The notes beneath the pieces were generated by a model. That model was not told where the DNA came from. It was given only the letters and a program-made list of their open reading frames with translations, and ran no database searches. Position numbers and translations under genes: made by a program. From positions 1 to 15,133 of the forward strand of contig JBARBG010000080.1 of NCBI GenBank assembly GCA_049792815.1: DNA of 15,133 nt, written 5' to 3'. Shown piece after piece: positions 1 to 7,846 of this stretch. The DNA comes from DAIDKA01 sp049792815. Lineage in GTDB: Bacteria; Pseudomonadota; Gammaproteobacteria; Steroidobacterales; Steroidobacteraceae. Within the stretch, counting starts at the first letter, position 1, and each line of letters begins with the position of its first letter.

Positions 1-88
1 AGTCTTGACAGCCGATCGGTTCAATCGCGCATCGAGTCGGTCATCCAATACAAAGGCGTCGCGAACTTTCAGCTAAACTCGCTGCCAC

Positions 89-162
89 GCGCCCGTAGCT
101 CAGCTGGATAGAGCACCTGGCTTCGAACCAGGTGGTCGGCGGTTCGAATCCGTCCGGGCGCG
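89..162 (+). tRNA. tRNA-Arg (anticodon UCG)
   Basis: The full cloverleaf can be read by eye. The acceptor arms GCGCCCG (89-95) and CGGGCGC (155-161) pair fully, the D-arm is GCTCAGCTGGATAGAGC, the anticodon stem CCTGG/CCAGG closes the loop CTTCGAA with anticodon TCG, and the T-arm is GGCGG-TTCGAAT-CCGTC. The anticodon reads CGA arginine codons. The discriminator base is G162 and the following bases are CAA, so CCA is not encoded here. The 3' part from base 121 is duplicated exactly at the right edge of the window, so this tRNA is the island's integration site and its 3' half probably came with the island. Confidence 0.96.
121..161 (+). repeat. Left attachment-site repeat (tRNA-Arg 3' end)
   Basis: This 41-bp stretch runs from the anticodon loop to the last acceptor-stem base of the tRNA and recurs without mismatch at 15093-15133 in the same orientation. 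A direct repeat of a tRNA 3' end at the far side of a block of accessory genes is the classic attL/attR arrangement left by tyrosine-recombinase integration. The bases just before the repeat differ (GG at the left, AA at the right), which fixes its left boundary. Its right boundary may extend beyond the window. Confidence 0.9.
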
Positions 163-307
163 CAAATTCAACGACTTACAGAGGGGGCGGATCAGAAGTT
201 CGAATCTGAGTGACCACTCGCGGCCAAACCGAGCGTAATAGAGCAATCCCGCAGTCAAGAGCAAATCGACCGACACCACAACGTGTCTCGCTCGAGTAGC
301 GATGCCT
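162..307. other. Gene-free left end of island
   Basis: No ORF of note is seen on either strand here, and no integrase begins next to the tRNA, where one is usually found. The stretch holds a T-loop-like word TTCGAAT near 199-205 without a pairing stem, a GAGTGACC word at 208-215 that recurs at the right end of the island, and a weak inverted repeat GACAC/GTGTC near 271-286 that could lie downstream of the GH31 gene. None of these is convincing as a defined site. Confidence 0.5.
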
Positions 308-2614
308 TCAGTCTCTCCGCAAGATATTCAGTCCGCGCAACTTTCTGACGAATTCCGCACCTGCATCAGAACCTTCCCTGAAGAACACTCCTGGCTGGCC
401 GACCGGCGCGGCGATCTGAATCCACTCTCCACTCGTTGCGTGAAAGGCGGTGCCACTCCAGAGATGAACCCAGTTATCCGCGGGCAGGTAGACGTTTACA
501 GAAGTCGCCCCTTGATCCAAAACAGGCGCTATGAGGAAGTCCGGCCCCAGCATGTACTGGTAACGAAGCGCGTAGATGTTCGCGTCGTTGGGATAATGCA
601 AAAACAGGTGACGCACGACAGGATGGCCCAGTTTCGAGGCGTCATCAACCAACACTTTGCGATAGAAGGCGAGGGATTTATAGATAAGCGCGAATTGCGC
701 GAGGTGTGAGAGTGTTTCGGCGTCCGTGTCGACCTGCGCGCTGATGGACGGAATGAGCCCCTCGTGCGTACGAAACAATGCAGTGAATGCGCTGAGCTCC
801 ATCCAGCGCATCAACAGCTCCGTCGAGCGAGCGATTACCGGGTAACCTTTCAATTCTGCGGCAACGAATCCGCCGGTATCACTGTGCAGGATGCTGAAAC
901 CGGATATGCCGCCAGAAAGCATTCCGACAACGGCGGTTTTGATGCCATCGTATTCATCCCACGTCTGTAGCTGATCACCCAACCAGCCTGCGGTTGAGTA
1001 TGTCGGGCTCTTCGAGAACCCTGAGCGGTTCCAGAACAGGAAATCATCGCCGTTGCCAGTCTCCTCGATAGCCTCACGTTGTACCTGAGCCCAGACTTCC
1101 GGGAAATGGTTGTGCCAGAAGTAGGGATCGGCTCCCGCATGCAGATCCGCGTTGAACGGCAGCGCCTCGCCAAAGTCACCCATCCACCCCGATGCTTTGG
1201 CCTTACCGATCATCTCTTGCTTGATGACCTGCTTTATCCACAACCGCGCATCAGGATTGCTCAGATCGAGCATACCCGCCTGAATGGTGGAGTTGATGTA
1301 TGTGAAGGTCTTGCCGTTCTGCTTGACCAGATATCCTTTGTTGAGAGCTTCCTGATAGAGGTCGCGCGGGCAATCCTGGAGGTTGGCGGGATCGCAAGGC
1401 GCCGGAACAAGGAACGGATTGATGTAGATGAAAATGCGCGCGCCCAATTGGGCGAGCTGTGCCACGATCTGATCCCAATCCGGATACAGCGCGGCGCTAA
1501 GCTGCCAGTTCCATAGCACCTGATGTCCGGCGGAGGTCGTCTTCGTTCCCGACCAATCCTGGATCCAAAGCCCCACAAGTGGAACGTTTGCATCGATGAG
1601 CTTGGCCAGCAGAGCATTCACGATAGCGCTGCCGCCTTCGGTCGCAACCATGACGCCTTCGTGTGCCCACGCGGGCAGAGCGCGCACGCGACCGGAATAG
1701 GACGTGTATTCCTCGATGAGCGCCAGGGGCGTAGCGCCGAACAGGATGCGCCCGGTCATGGCGCCAGAGAACAGTTTGACCGCCACGTAGTCTGCCGCAC
1801 GCATGTCGAAAACGCTGTATTCCTTGTTCTCGAGAAACAGCGAGCGAAGCTGGCTGGTGATGTATTGCGGAGCGGGAGCCTCGGTGAAGCAGGGAGTGCC
1901 GCCGGCACCGTCATATAGCAGATCGACGAGCTGCGTGACGAGCGGCAATCCACGGCCGATTCCATGCTCCTGAACGATGATGGGGATGATATTACCCTTC
2001 TGATTGAAATAGGTGAGCTGCTGACCGAACCCAAAGAACGCTTCGTTGGGCGAGGAGGCGTAGTGCAGGAAGACACGGTTGTACCGGTCGGCGGAATCGC
2101 CTTCCACGTTGATGAGGAACTGCAGCTGGTTTTTCGCGACCGCACGGAAGACCATGCGGAATCCGATTGTCGACTTTGAATCGGACAGCGTGCCGTAGAG
2201 AGCGATGCTCGATGGATCGATCACCTGTACGGTGTCGATGCTGCTGAACAGATACTGAGACGAAACGGTATCTGTGACGTCGAAGGAGCCGAGTGGATTG
2301 CCATGCTCCCGGAAAGCGGCAGCGCCGATACCGACGGCAAGAAATGGTCGGCTTGAGGCCGACTGCCAAAGCGAACGGCTGGGAGACGCCTGGTGACGCA
2401 CGCCGATCTGCGTCCGTATCACGTCTACGAGGAATCGACCGACCGTAAAAGTACCTGCTGCAGTGGCATGGTTGGTTGTCGCTTTCGATGAGGAGGCGAA
2501 TGTCATCGCTCCAACGGCACCGGCAATAACTTGTATGGCGCTCCGTCGCGACACCGCGCTGATCGAAGAGGGGCGATCAGAGCATGTGCGCAGATCTTCA
2601 CTGTTCTTCGACAT
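308..2614 (-). CDS. Tat-exported GH31 glycoside hydrolase, sulfoquinovosidase-like fold, altered substrate pocket
   Basis: This is a glycoside hydrolase of family 31, a retaining alpha-glycosidase. I chose the start at 2614 (768 aa) because GGAGA lies just upstream and the protein then opens with a twin-arginine signal, SRRSAIQ followed by a hydrophobic stretch, so it is probably exported folded to the periplasm. An upstream ATG at 2716 would add 34 unlikely residues. Numbering from 2716, the nucleophile is D514 in GWMGDFGE and the acid/base is D581 in WLGDQ. The sequence matches E. coli YihQ sulfoquinovosidase along most of its length (QDWSG, HSDTGG, FRTHEG, LFLHY). Of the YihQ sulfonate-pocket residues Q-Q-R-W-Y, recalled from the family, it has E360, Q386, Q399, W402 and F617. 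The key arginine is therefore missing, and I expect another alpha-glycoside as substrate. It lies downstream of an AraC-type regulator on the same strand. Confidence 0.9.
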   Translation of the reverse strand: MSKNSEDLRTCSDRPSSISAVSRRSAIQVIAGAVGAMTFASSSKATTNHATAAGTFTVGRFLVDVIRTQIGVRHQASPSRSLWQSASSRPFLAVGIGAAAFREHGNPLGSFDVTDTVSSQYLFSSIDTVQVIDPSSIALYGTLSDSKSTIGFRMVFRAVAKNQLQFLINVEGDSADRYNRVFLHYASSPNEAFFGFGQQLTYFNQKGNIIPIIVQEHGIGRGLPLVTQLVDLLYDGAGGTPCFTEAPAPQYITSQLRSLFLENKEYSVFDMRAADYVAVKLFSGAMTGRILFGATPLALIEEYTSYSGRVRALPAWAHEGVMVATEGGSAIVNALLAKLIDANVPLVGLWIQDWSGTKTTSAGHQVLWNWQLSAALYPDWDQIVAQLAQLGARIFIYINPFLVPAPCDPANLQDCPRDLYQEALNKGYLVKQNGKTFTYINSTIQAGMLDLSNPDARLWIKQVIKQEMIGKAKASGWMGDFGEALPFNADLHAGADPYFWHNHFPEVWAQVQREAIEETGNGDDFLFWNRSGFSKSPTYSTAGWLGDQLQTWDEYDGIKTAVVGMLSGGISGFSILHSDTGGFVAAELKGYPVIARSTELLMRWMELSAFTALFRTHEGLIPSISAQVDTDAETLSHLAQFALIYKSLAFYRKVLVDDASKLGHPVVRHLFLHYPNDANIYALRYQYMLGPDFLIAPVLDQGATSVNVYLPADNWVHLWSGTAFHATSGEWIQIAAPVGQPGVFFREGSDAGAEFVRKLRGLNILRRD

Positions 2615-2711
2615 ATCGTCTCCGCAATCTTGTGCGAAGTGGATCGCTGCGTGTGAACTAGCATTGAAGGTTGACCAGGAGCGGCGTCCAATCTGGACCG
2701 GCCACTGAAAG

Positions 2712-2735
2712 TGCAAGTACCTGGTCCAACTTGCA
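2712..2735. promoter_or_regulatory. Inverted repeat upstream of the GH31 gene
   Basis: TGCAAGT and ACTTGCA form a perfect 7-bp inverted repeat with a 10-bp spacer, about 100 bp upstream of the chosen GH31 start and between it and the end of the AraC-type gene. The size and placing fit an operator for a dimeric regulator. No clear promoter hexamers could be fixed next to it, so the role is a guess. Confidence 0.3.
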
Positions 2736-2821
2736 ACCCAGCCATTCTCGCCTGGTGCTGGTTCCCGGCAAAAGTCGTCAATCGTCGGCGCGCCCGTTCA
2801 AACCGCTAGGCTCGCCGGGCG

Positions 2822-3790
2822 TTACCCCGTGGCGTCTTCCTGAAACCTCGAGGGCGAGATTCCAACAATCCGTCGGAAGGTGCGCGCGAAGTGGCTGGGG
2901 TTGGCAAATCCGGCCTCAACGCCTGCAGTAATAACGCTGCAATCTCGGGTACGGAGCCTCTGTTTCGCGCGCTCGATCCTTTGCAAAAGCACGTATTGAT
3001 AGGGTGAGTGGCCGGTACTCTGCCGGAACATCTCCGAGAAGTAGTGGGGGCTCATGCCAGCAATGGTCGCAAGTTGACCCAAGCTCAAGTCGTCTCCCAA
3101 ATTCTCGCCGATGAAATCCCTTACCCGCTTGAGCCGGTATGCCGGCAGCCCGCCGGGCGCAAAAGGAGCTAGTGGATTTCCAGCGGAATGCCGGGAAACC
3201 AAGTATACGGCCAACGAGTCTGCCAAGGACTCACCGTAGAGTCGGCCTGCCGGAGAACCCTCGGCCAAGTCGAGCGTCATGGTGTTCAGGATCGCTGCAA
3301 TATGTCGATCCTTTAAGTCAAAGCTCTGCAGCAGCTCGATGTCGTTGCGGTGCGCGGTAGTTTCCAGCGACTGCGTCAAGAGCGTCGGATGGAGCGCCAC
3401 GGCGACCGTGTGAACCGGCCCCAACCACCGTATTTCATCGACGGCACCTCGCGGCTGAAGGATGGCTGTGCCGGGCATCCCTACAAATCGATTTCGCCTT
3501 CCGCCGGCTTGTACTTCGTATTTGACACATCCCTCGAGCAGCACCTGCAAGAAATGCTCCGGATGCTCGTGTCGCGGAATTACGCCGGCAGAAATCCGAT
3601 GAGTCTCCACGGCAATACCCGCCCACCCGATCTGAGCACTCGTCAGGGTGGGCGCGGTTTCGATCAATGGCTCGGCTCGCCCGTCGCGGCGAACTTCGAT
3701 GCGGTCCAGACGAGACTTCGAACGCGCAGTCTGAGACCCGCGCCCTGCAGAAATTGACGCTTCAGGCACAGTTATATGAGCCATCGCCAT
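2822..3790 (-). CDS. AraC-family transcriptional regulator with cupin-type sensor domain
   Basis: The protein is a DNA-binding regulator of 322 aa when started at 3790, where TGGAG sits six bases upstream; the open frame continues to 3925 but the extra residues look non-coding. The N-terminal half resembles a cupin ligand-binding domain (IPRHEHPEHFLQVLLEG, about residues 70-90). The last 105 residues are a double helix-turn-helix of AraC/XylS type: LSLGQLATIAGMSPHYFSEM gives the first motif and the GFANPSHFARTFRRIVGISP region the second, including the family signature. The gene is divergent from the truncated haemoglobin pair and lies upstream of the GH31 gene on the same strand, so either side could be its target. 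The ligand is unknown. The adjacent intergenic region has direct repeats that could be its binding site. Confidence 0.92.
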   Translation of the reverse strand: MAMAHITVPEASISAGRGSQTARSKSRLDRIEVRRDGRAEPLIETAPTLTSAQIGWAGIAVETHRISAGVIPRHEHPEHFLQVLLEGCVKYEVQAGGRRNRFVGMPGTAILQPRGAVDEIRWLGPVHTVAVALHPTLLTQSLETTAHRNDIELLQSFDLKDRHIAAILNTMTLDLAEGSPAGRLYGESLADSLAVYLVSRHSAGNPLAPFAPGGLPAYRLKRVRDFIGENLGDDLSLGQLATIAGMSPHYFSEMFRQSTGHSPYQYVLLQRIERAKQRLRTRDCSVITAGVEAGFANPSHFARTFRRIVGISPSRFQEDATG

Positions 3791-3829
3791 TCTATCTCCA
3801 AACGACCCTCCGTGGCGGCTCCAATAATA

Positions 3830-3859
3830 ATCGGAAGATCGGAACAAGTCCGGTCTTTT
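3830..3859. promoter_or_regulatory. Direct and inverted repeats in the divergent AraC/haemoglobin intergenic region
   Basis: ATCGGAA occurs twice (3830-3836 and 3838-3844) with an 8-bp period. The second copy belongs to an imperfect inverted repeat, GATCGGA-acaag-TCCGGTC (3837-3855), followed by TTTT. The cluster is 40-70 bp upstream of the regulator start and between two divergent transcripts, a normal place for an AraC-type site. It could instead be a short terminator-like hairpin. No promoter hexamers are assigned. Confidence 0.35.
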
Positions 3860-4035
3860 AGAACATGCACCTTTTGGAAGGGGGAATAGCCTTTCAACCG
3901 TAGTTAGGCACCGGGATCGACGCAAAAAGGGCTCTGATCATGACGAAGGCCAGGTTTACAAATCGTAACCAGACGCAGTGCATCACGAACCGAAGGATCG
4001 CAACAGCCTCAGTGGCTCCTCAACCATCCGTGCGT

Positions 4036-4512
4036 ATGACCGATAGAGAATCCCCCAATGCCCCTTTTGTTCCGAGCGACGTCCACACACTCGAGGAGTC
4101 GACCATCGAGGGGGTGGTTCACGAGTTCTATCATCGCGTTCGTCGGGACTCCGTGCTCGGAGAGATCTTCAACGCGCGCATCGCGGATTGGGATTTGCAC
4201 CTGCAGCGCATGTGTGAATTCTGGTCGTCCATTGCATTAGGTAGCGGTCGCTATCACGGCCGCCCCCTGAGCAAGCATCTGACGCTGCCCGTCAGCGCAC
4301 CACACTTCGATCGCTGGTTGGAACTATTCGCCTCAACGGTGCATGAGATCTGCACGCCCGCAGCTGCCGAGCTGCTCGCACAGCGGGCACGACTCATCGC
4401 ACGGAGCCTGGAGGGCGGAATCGCCAGTGCTCAAGGAGTGGTACTCGCAAGAGGTGAGCGTTTTGCCCCTTCTCGAAATTCAAAGCTCCAGCAACGTGGG
4501 GAGCACCTATGA
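4036..4512 (+). CDS. Group III truncated haemoglobin
   Basis: This is a small haem protein of the 2-on-2 globin group III (Campylobacter Ctb type), which binds oxygen or nitric oxide in the cytoplasm. With the start at 4036 it has 158 aa. FYHRVRRD gives the B10 tyrosine (Y32), DWDLHLQRM the E7 histidine (H55), SKHLTLP the proximal F8 histidine (H81) and HFDRW the G8 tryptophan (W94), with FWSS and GRYHGRP also typical. The frame is open back to an ATG at 3940, but those 32 residues show no family similarity and the codons lack the GC bias of the rest, so I prefer 4036 even though neither start has a strong ribosome binding site. The C-terminal 25 residues extend past the usual family end. The stop overlaps the next gene's ATG by 4 bp, so the two are co-translated. 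Confidence 0.88.
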   Translation: MTDRESPNAPFVPSDVHTLEESTIEGVVHEFYHRVRRDSVLGEIFNARIADWDLHLQRMCEFWSSIALGSGRYHGRPLSKHLTLPVSAPHFDRWLELFASTVHEICTPAAAELLAQRARLIARSLEGGIASAQGVVLARGERFAPSRNSKLQQRGEHL

Positions 4513-4826
4513 AACCCATCCTTCCCGCGGGCCTGAAGGCGTACAAGCGCACGCCTATCTTCGATGAGCACACACTTCCGGCAGGTCTTCGGCGCGAGCA
4601 CCGCACGAAGGCCGGCGTCTGGGCCTTAATCCATGTAACTGAGGGAACACTTCGATACCGCGTCTTCGATCCCTTTCACGAAGAAGTGCTGACGAAGGAA
4701 CGCCCTGGAGTTGTCTGGCCCGGACAGTTGCACGAAGTCGAGCCGCTCGGGTCCGTGCGACTGTTCGTGGAATTCTTTGCCGAGGATCCGGCGGCCCACA
4801 ACCCGCATACGGCAGCCATCCCATGA
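4509..4826 (+). CDS. DUF1971 / YeaR-TehB-like cupin protein
   Basis: This 105-aa protein is a compact single-domain cupin of the DUF1971 family, also seen as the N-terminal part of some TehB proteins and as E. coli YeaR. Family marks are LPAGLRREHRTKAGVWALI, the G-T-L-R-Y core strand, and the end WPGQLHEVEPLG...FVEFF, whose histidine and glutamates could bind metal. GGGGAG stands six bases before the ATG, and the gene overlaps the haemoglobin stop (ATGA). YeaR in E. coli is induced by nitrate and nitric oxide, and pairing with a haem globin supports a role in nitrosative stress; the biochemical activity is not known to me. Confidence 0.88.
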   Translation: MKPILPAGLKAYKRTPIFDEHTLPAGLRREHRTKAGVWALIHVTEGTLRYRVFDPFHEEVLTKERPGVVWPGQLHEVEPLGSVRLFVEFFAEDPAAHNPHTAAIP

Positions 4827-4846
4827 AGCGACTACCTCCTATTGCC

Positions 4847-4878
4847 GCGAGACCCCGCGACTGCCACGCGGGTGTCGC
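4847..4878 (+). terminator. Strong GC hairpin after the haemoglobin/DUF1971 pair
   Basis: Twenty bases after the DUF1971 stop, GAC-CCCGCG (4851-4859) pairs with CGCGGG-T-GTC (4867-4876) across a 7-base loop, with one bulged base and a possible GCGA/TCGC extension. No continuous T-run follows, so it is not a textbook intrinsic terminator. It could act as a transcript end or as an attenuator or stabiliser before the lipoprotein gene. Confidence 0.4.
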
Positions 4879-4927
4879 CAGCTTTCCTTCCAGTCATTAC
4901 ACACAACACCGATTAGGGAGCATCATC

Positions 4928-6730
4928 ATGAAAGTTCACCGGAAATTTCTCGCCCTCCTTGCCGTTCTTTTGTCCGCCTGCGGCGGTAGCGGTGGCGGAT
5001 CATCGTTGCCGACACAGGTGGCCTTTTCGCCACCGTTGCCGACCGCGATTCAGGTCGGCAACACAGCAAGCCTTTCCGCCACAGTCACCAACGACGGCAC
5101 CGCTTCCGGGGTGAACTGGGCCGTCATCTGCAGCAGTTCGGACTGCGGGTCGTTCAATCCGATACAGACCGCCAACGGCGCCCAGACAACGTATACGCCC
5201 CCGGCCGCGGTGCCGGGGGGCGGCACCGTAACCATAAAGGCGACCTCGGTGGCGGATAGCACCAAGTCGGCATCCGGTACCGTCACGGTCACCGGGGGCG
5301 CTAATCCGGTACTGGCCGATGGCACCTATGTGTTCCATCTCGCCGGTGTCGATCAGAGCCAGGGCCCCTATAGCATTGCCGGAGCCTTCAAGGTTGCGAG
5401 CGGCCTGATCACCGGCGGCGAGGAGGATTTCACCGACCTCACTTCTGGTGATCACTTCACCCTTGACTCCTCTAGGTCCTCCCTCAGCACGTCAGGCAAT
5501 GATGTCCAGGTGACTCTGCAGGCGATGCCCGGCAACTTAGCGACCGCTCCGGTCATCGGCGTCAATGGGCTCCTCACCTTGCATGGCACCCTCGTATCGG
5601 CCACACGGGCGCTCATATCGGAACACGACGACTGGGCAACGGCCACGGGCTCCCTCGATCTGCAAACCAACGTAGCGGCCCCCGACGGCACATACGCATT
5701 CGCCGTCCAGGGAAGCGACACCAGCAACGGCAATGCACTCGCCGCCGGCGGAATCCTGCACTTCGCCGGCGGCTCGCTCGTGGCCACCGATAGTGTGCTC
5801 GACATCAATGACGGTGGCTCGGCGCTTACCGGACAGACGTTCACCTCCGGAACGGTGAGTACTGCCGATTCCTACGGTCGGGTCACGATCGCGCTCGTCC
5901 CGACCACGATCGCGAGCATGACGTTCAGCGCCTACAGCCTCAGCAGCACGCGAATCTACCTCATCGAGGATCAAGCCGACGTTGCCAATGCAAATCTCGG
6001 GGGCATGGGGCTGGGCCAGGGCGCCAACGCCGGCAAGTTCACGATGGCCAATGTCGCTGGAGCGAGCTACGCCTTCGGGGTTGCGGGTCTGGACCATGCT
6101 GCGCCTTCCGGCAGTCCGGTCACCATCGCAGGCGGATTCGGTCTAAACGCGGACGGGTCGGTCTCCGGCGCGGCAGCATTCGCTGATTACAATGTGCATC
6201 AGGGCAATCAGCTCAGCGGTTCATGGACCGTCGCCCCCAATGGGCGCGTGACCATCAATCCGGTGAGCTTCCCGACAACCGGAGTAACTCTGTCCTTTCA
6301 GCTGTATCTGGACGGGAACGGTAACGGCCTGGTGATCGGTATGGACTCCTTCCAGACCACTGAGGGCCCGGCGTTCGCGCAGACCTCGAACGCGAACGCG
6401 CTCTCAGGCCCGTATGGCATGACTGTTCTCGGGCTCAACGCGAACTCGGGAACCTTCAGCGCGGTGGGCCCGGTGATCGTGACCACGGGCGCATTTTCGG
6501 GTACGGTCGATCTCAATAATAACGGCTCGCCATCTTCGGGGATCGCCATCAGCGGCTCGCAGAACGCAGGCAACGGCACGCTGAGCCTTACGGGGCTAAA
6601 CCCGAACGACCAATCCGCCAACACCGGCTGGGGCTACTACCCCATCGACAATGCACATACGCTCGCCATCGAAGTCGACGGGAATCAACTCGGGTTGCTG
6701 TGGCTCGAGGTAAGCGGCCCCACTCACTAA
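4928..6730 (+). CDS. Lipoprotein with Ig-like domain and four degenerate beta repeats
   Basis: This 600-aa secreted lipoprotein starts at 4928, supported by GGGAG eight bases upstream and a proper lipoprotein signal: basic start, hydrophobic stretch, lipobox LLSAC with C18, then a Gly/Ser linker. The open frame continues upstream to 4823, but that part has no coding signs. Residues about 30-120 form a bacterial Ig-like domain (TVTNDGTASGVNWAV, CGSF, TTYTPPAAVPGG). After it come four related units of 100-130 residues. They open DGTYVFHLAGVD, DGTYAFAVQGSD, GASYAFGVAGLD and SGPYGMTVLGLN, and share a glycine-rich strand and a DFTD/DINDGG/DYN/DLNNNG segment. Such proteins are frequent in Acidobacteria and some soil Gammaproteobacteria. 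It is probably an outer-surface or adhesion protein; no enzyme motif was seen. It stands alone between two operons. Confidence 0.85.
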   Translation: MKVHRKFLALLAVLLSACGGSGGGSSLPTQVAFSPPLPTAIQVGNTASLSATVTNDGTASGVNWAVICSSSDCGSFNPIQTANGAQTTYTPPAAVPGGGTVTIKATSVADSTKSASGTVTVTGGANPVLADGTYVFHLAGVDQSQGPYSIAGAFKVASGLITGGEEDFTDLTSGDHFTLDSSRSSLSTSGNDVQVTLQAMPGNLATAPVIGVNGLLTLHGTLVSATRALISEHDDWATATGSLDLQTNVAAPDGTYAFAVQGSDTSNGNALAAGGILHFAGGSLVATDSVLDINDGGSALTGQTFTSGTVSTADSYGRVTIALVPTTIASMTFSAYSLSSTRIYLIEDQADVANANLGGMGLGQGANAGKFTMANVAGASYAFGVAGLDHAAPSGSPVTIAGGFGLNADGSVSGAAAFADYNVHQGNQLSGSWTVAPNGRVTINPVSFPTTGVTLSFQLYLDGNGNGLVIGMDSFQTTEGPAFAQTSNANALSGPYGMTVLGLNANSGTFSAVGPVIVTTGAFSGTVDLNNNGSPSSGIAISGSQNAGNGTLSLTGLNPNDQSANTGWGYYPIDNAHTLAIEVDGNQLGLLWLEVSGPTH

Positions 6731-6831
6731 TCAATGAACCGGATGTCTTTCACGCTATTTGTACCGGCGTTAGTTAGTTGGCGATGCCGGCACGTTCGAT
6801 GAGTGTCACGAACTACTTAGGAGAACAAACC

Positions 6832-7050
6832 ATGGATCTAGAACCTTTCAAACGTTGGATCTGCCTCGGATGCGGCTTCCTCTATGACGAGGCGTTGGGA
6901 TCGCCCGAGCACGGACTGGCCGCCGGTACGCGGTGGGCGGACGTGCCCGAAGACTGGGTTTGTCCTGACTGCGGCACCCCAAAACACCTGTTCGAGATGG
7001 TCGAGATACCGTACGCAGCGGGTCAGCCCGTCGTGCGCGCGACAGTCTGA
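6832..7050 (+). CDS. Rubredoxin
   Basis: A 72-aa one-iron redox protein. The four iron-ligand cysteines are C11 and C14 in ICLGCG and C44 and C47 in VCPDCG, with the family residues DWVCPDCG and the aromatic W35. The start at 6832 follows AGGAG and fits the family start; the frame is open upstream to 6778 without support. The 20-residue C-terminal tail after the second cysteine pair is slightly longer than in minimal rubredoxins. It heads a run of four genes with pirin 23 bp downstream, so it probably supplies electrons to an oxygen- or peroxide-using enzyme, possibly encoded elsewhere since no obvious oxygenase lies next to it. Confidence 0.95.
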   Translation: MDLEPFKRWICLGCGFLYDEALGSPEHGLAAGTRWADVPEDWVCPDCGTPKHLFEMVEIPYAAGQPVVRATV

Positions 7051-7073
7051 ACAATTACCAGGAGACTAGAATC

Positions 7074-7826
7074 ATGAATACGACTTTCGTACTGCCCGCA
7101 GCTGAACGCGGGTACAACAAGTTCCTGTCAACCGGCGAGAGTTCCTCCTATATCGCCGGCCATCCGGAAGGGACTCTTACCCGCCACTCCAGCTTCAATT
7201 TCGGTCCGTTCCAGAGCGGCCGCAGGGGATTTGGAAAGCTGCGCGTATTCGGAGATGAGGTATTCAGTGGTCCGGGATGTGGCTACAACATTCACCGCCA
7301 CCACAATTTCATTATCTGCGCCTTTGTCCTCAAGGGCCAGCTCACGCATATCAACACCGTGGGGAACATCGACCAGTTGAGCGCCGGGGACTATTACGCC
7401 TTTTCCGCGGGCGCCGGCGGCAAGCACTCCGAGCTCAATCTGCGCAGCGAGGATGCCAATATCATCTACATCTGGATTCTGCCCGATCAGCTGTTATTGC
7501 CGCCTTCCTACGCCCGGGGTCGGTTCGATGCGGTGCTGGAGCGCAACCGACTGGTAACGCTGGCCGGTAATGCCGACGGCGCCCTGCGCATAGCGCAGAA
7601 CGTGAAGATATCGCGCATCTCAAGCGATAAGGCCATGACACTGGAGTACTCTCTGGCCGCCGAAGAACACGGCCTGTACGCCTTCGTGATCGAAGGGCAG
7701 GCATGGGTCGGCGATACCGCCCTGTCGCGACGAGACAGCACGGGCTTATGGGGAGCCGGCGGGCGCATCAAATTGCGTACCGGTGCCGAGGATACAGACC
7801 TATTGCTAGTCGAGTCAGCGCCTTGA
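7074..7826 (+). CDS. Pirin-family bicupin protein
   Basis: This 250-aa protein is a pirin-like bicupin, close in organisation to E. coli YhaK and to pirin-type quercetin 2,3-dioxygenases. The N-terminal cupin carries the metal site: H74 and H76 in NIHRHHN, followed by H118 and E120 in GGKHSE, matching the His-x-His and His-x-Glu ligands of pirins. The C-terminal cupin (about 150-250) lacks such ligands, as usual. AGGAG lies about nine bases before the ATG. Members bind iron and some show quercetinase activity or serve as redox sensors; which applies here cannot be told. It follows rubredoxin closely and is separated from the tautomerase by a strong hairpin. Confidence 0.88.
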   Translation: MNTTFVLPAAERGYNKFLSTGESSSYIAGHPEGTLTRHSSFNFGPFQSGRRGFGKLRVFGDEVFSGPGCGYNIHRHHNFIICAFVLKGQLTHINTVGNIDQLSAGDYYAFSAGAGGKHSELNLRSEDANIIYIWILPDQLLLPPSYARGRFDAVLERNRLVTLAGNADGALRIAQNVKISRISSDKAMTLEYSLAAEEHGLYAFVIEGQAWVGDTALSRRDSTGLWGAGGRIKLRTGAEDTDLLLVESAP

Positions 7827-7846
7827 ACAACCGTGGTGACACCGTT

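Noticed and set aside
5..10. TTGACA as the -35 of a tRNA-Arg promoter
   Set aside because: No acceptable -10 hexamer stands 16-18 bases downstream, and the distance to the tRNA is long.
191..222. Second tRNA-like fragment containing TTCGAAT downstream of tRNA-Arg
   Set aside because: The bases flanking the T-loop word do not pair into a stem and no acceptor or anticodon arm is present.
1523..1918. Plus-strand ORFs across the GH31 gene, such as 302-709, 1079-1516 and 1523-1918
   Set aside because: All are antisense to a complete GH31 enzyme with catalytic motifs, and none resembles a protein.
5537..6097. Long minus-strand ORFs over the lipoprotein gene (5000-5455, 5452-5844, 5537-6097)
   Set aside because: They are antisense to a lipoprotein with clear signal and repeats, lack recognisable motifs, and result from the GC-rich codon pattern.
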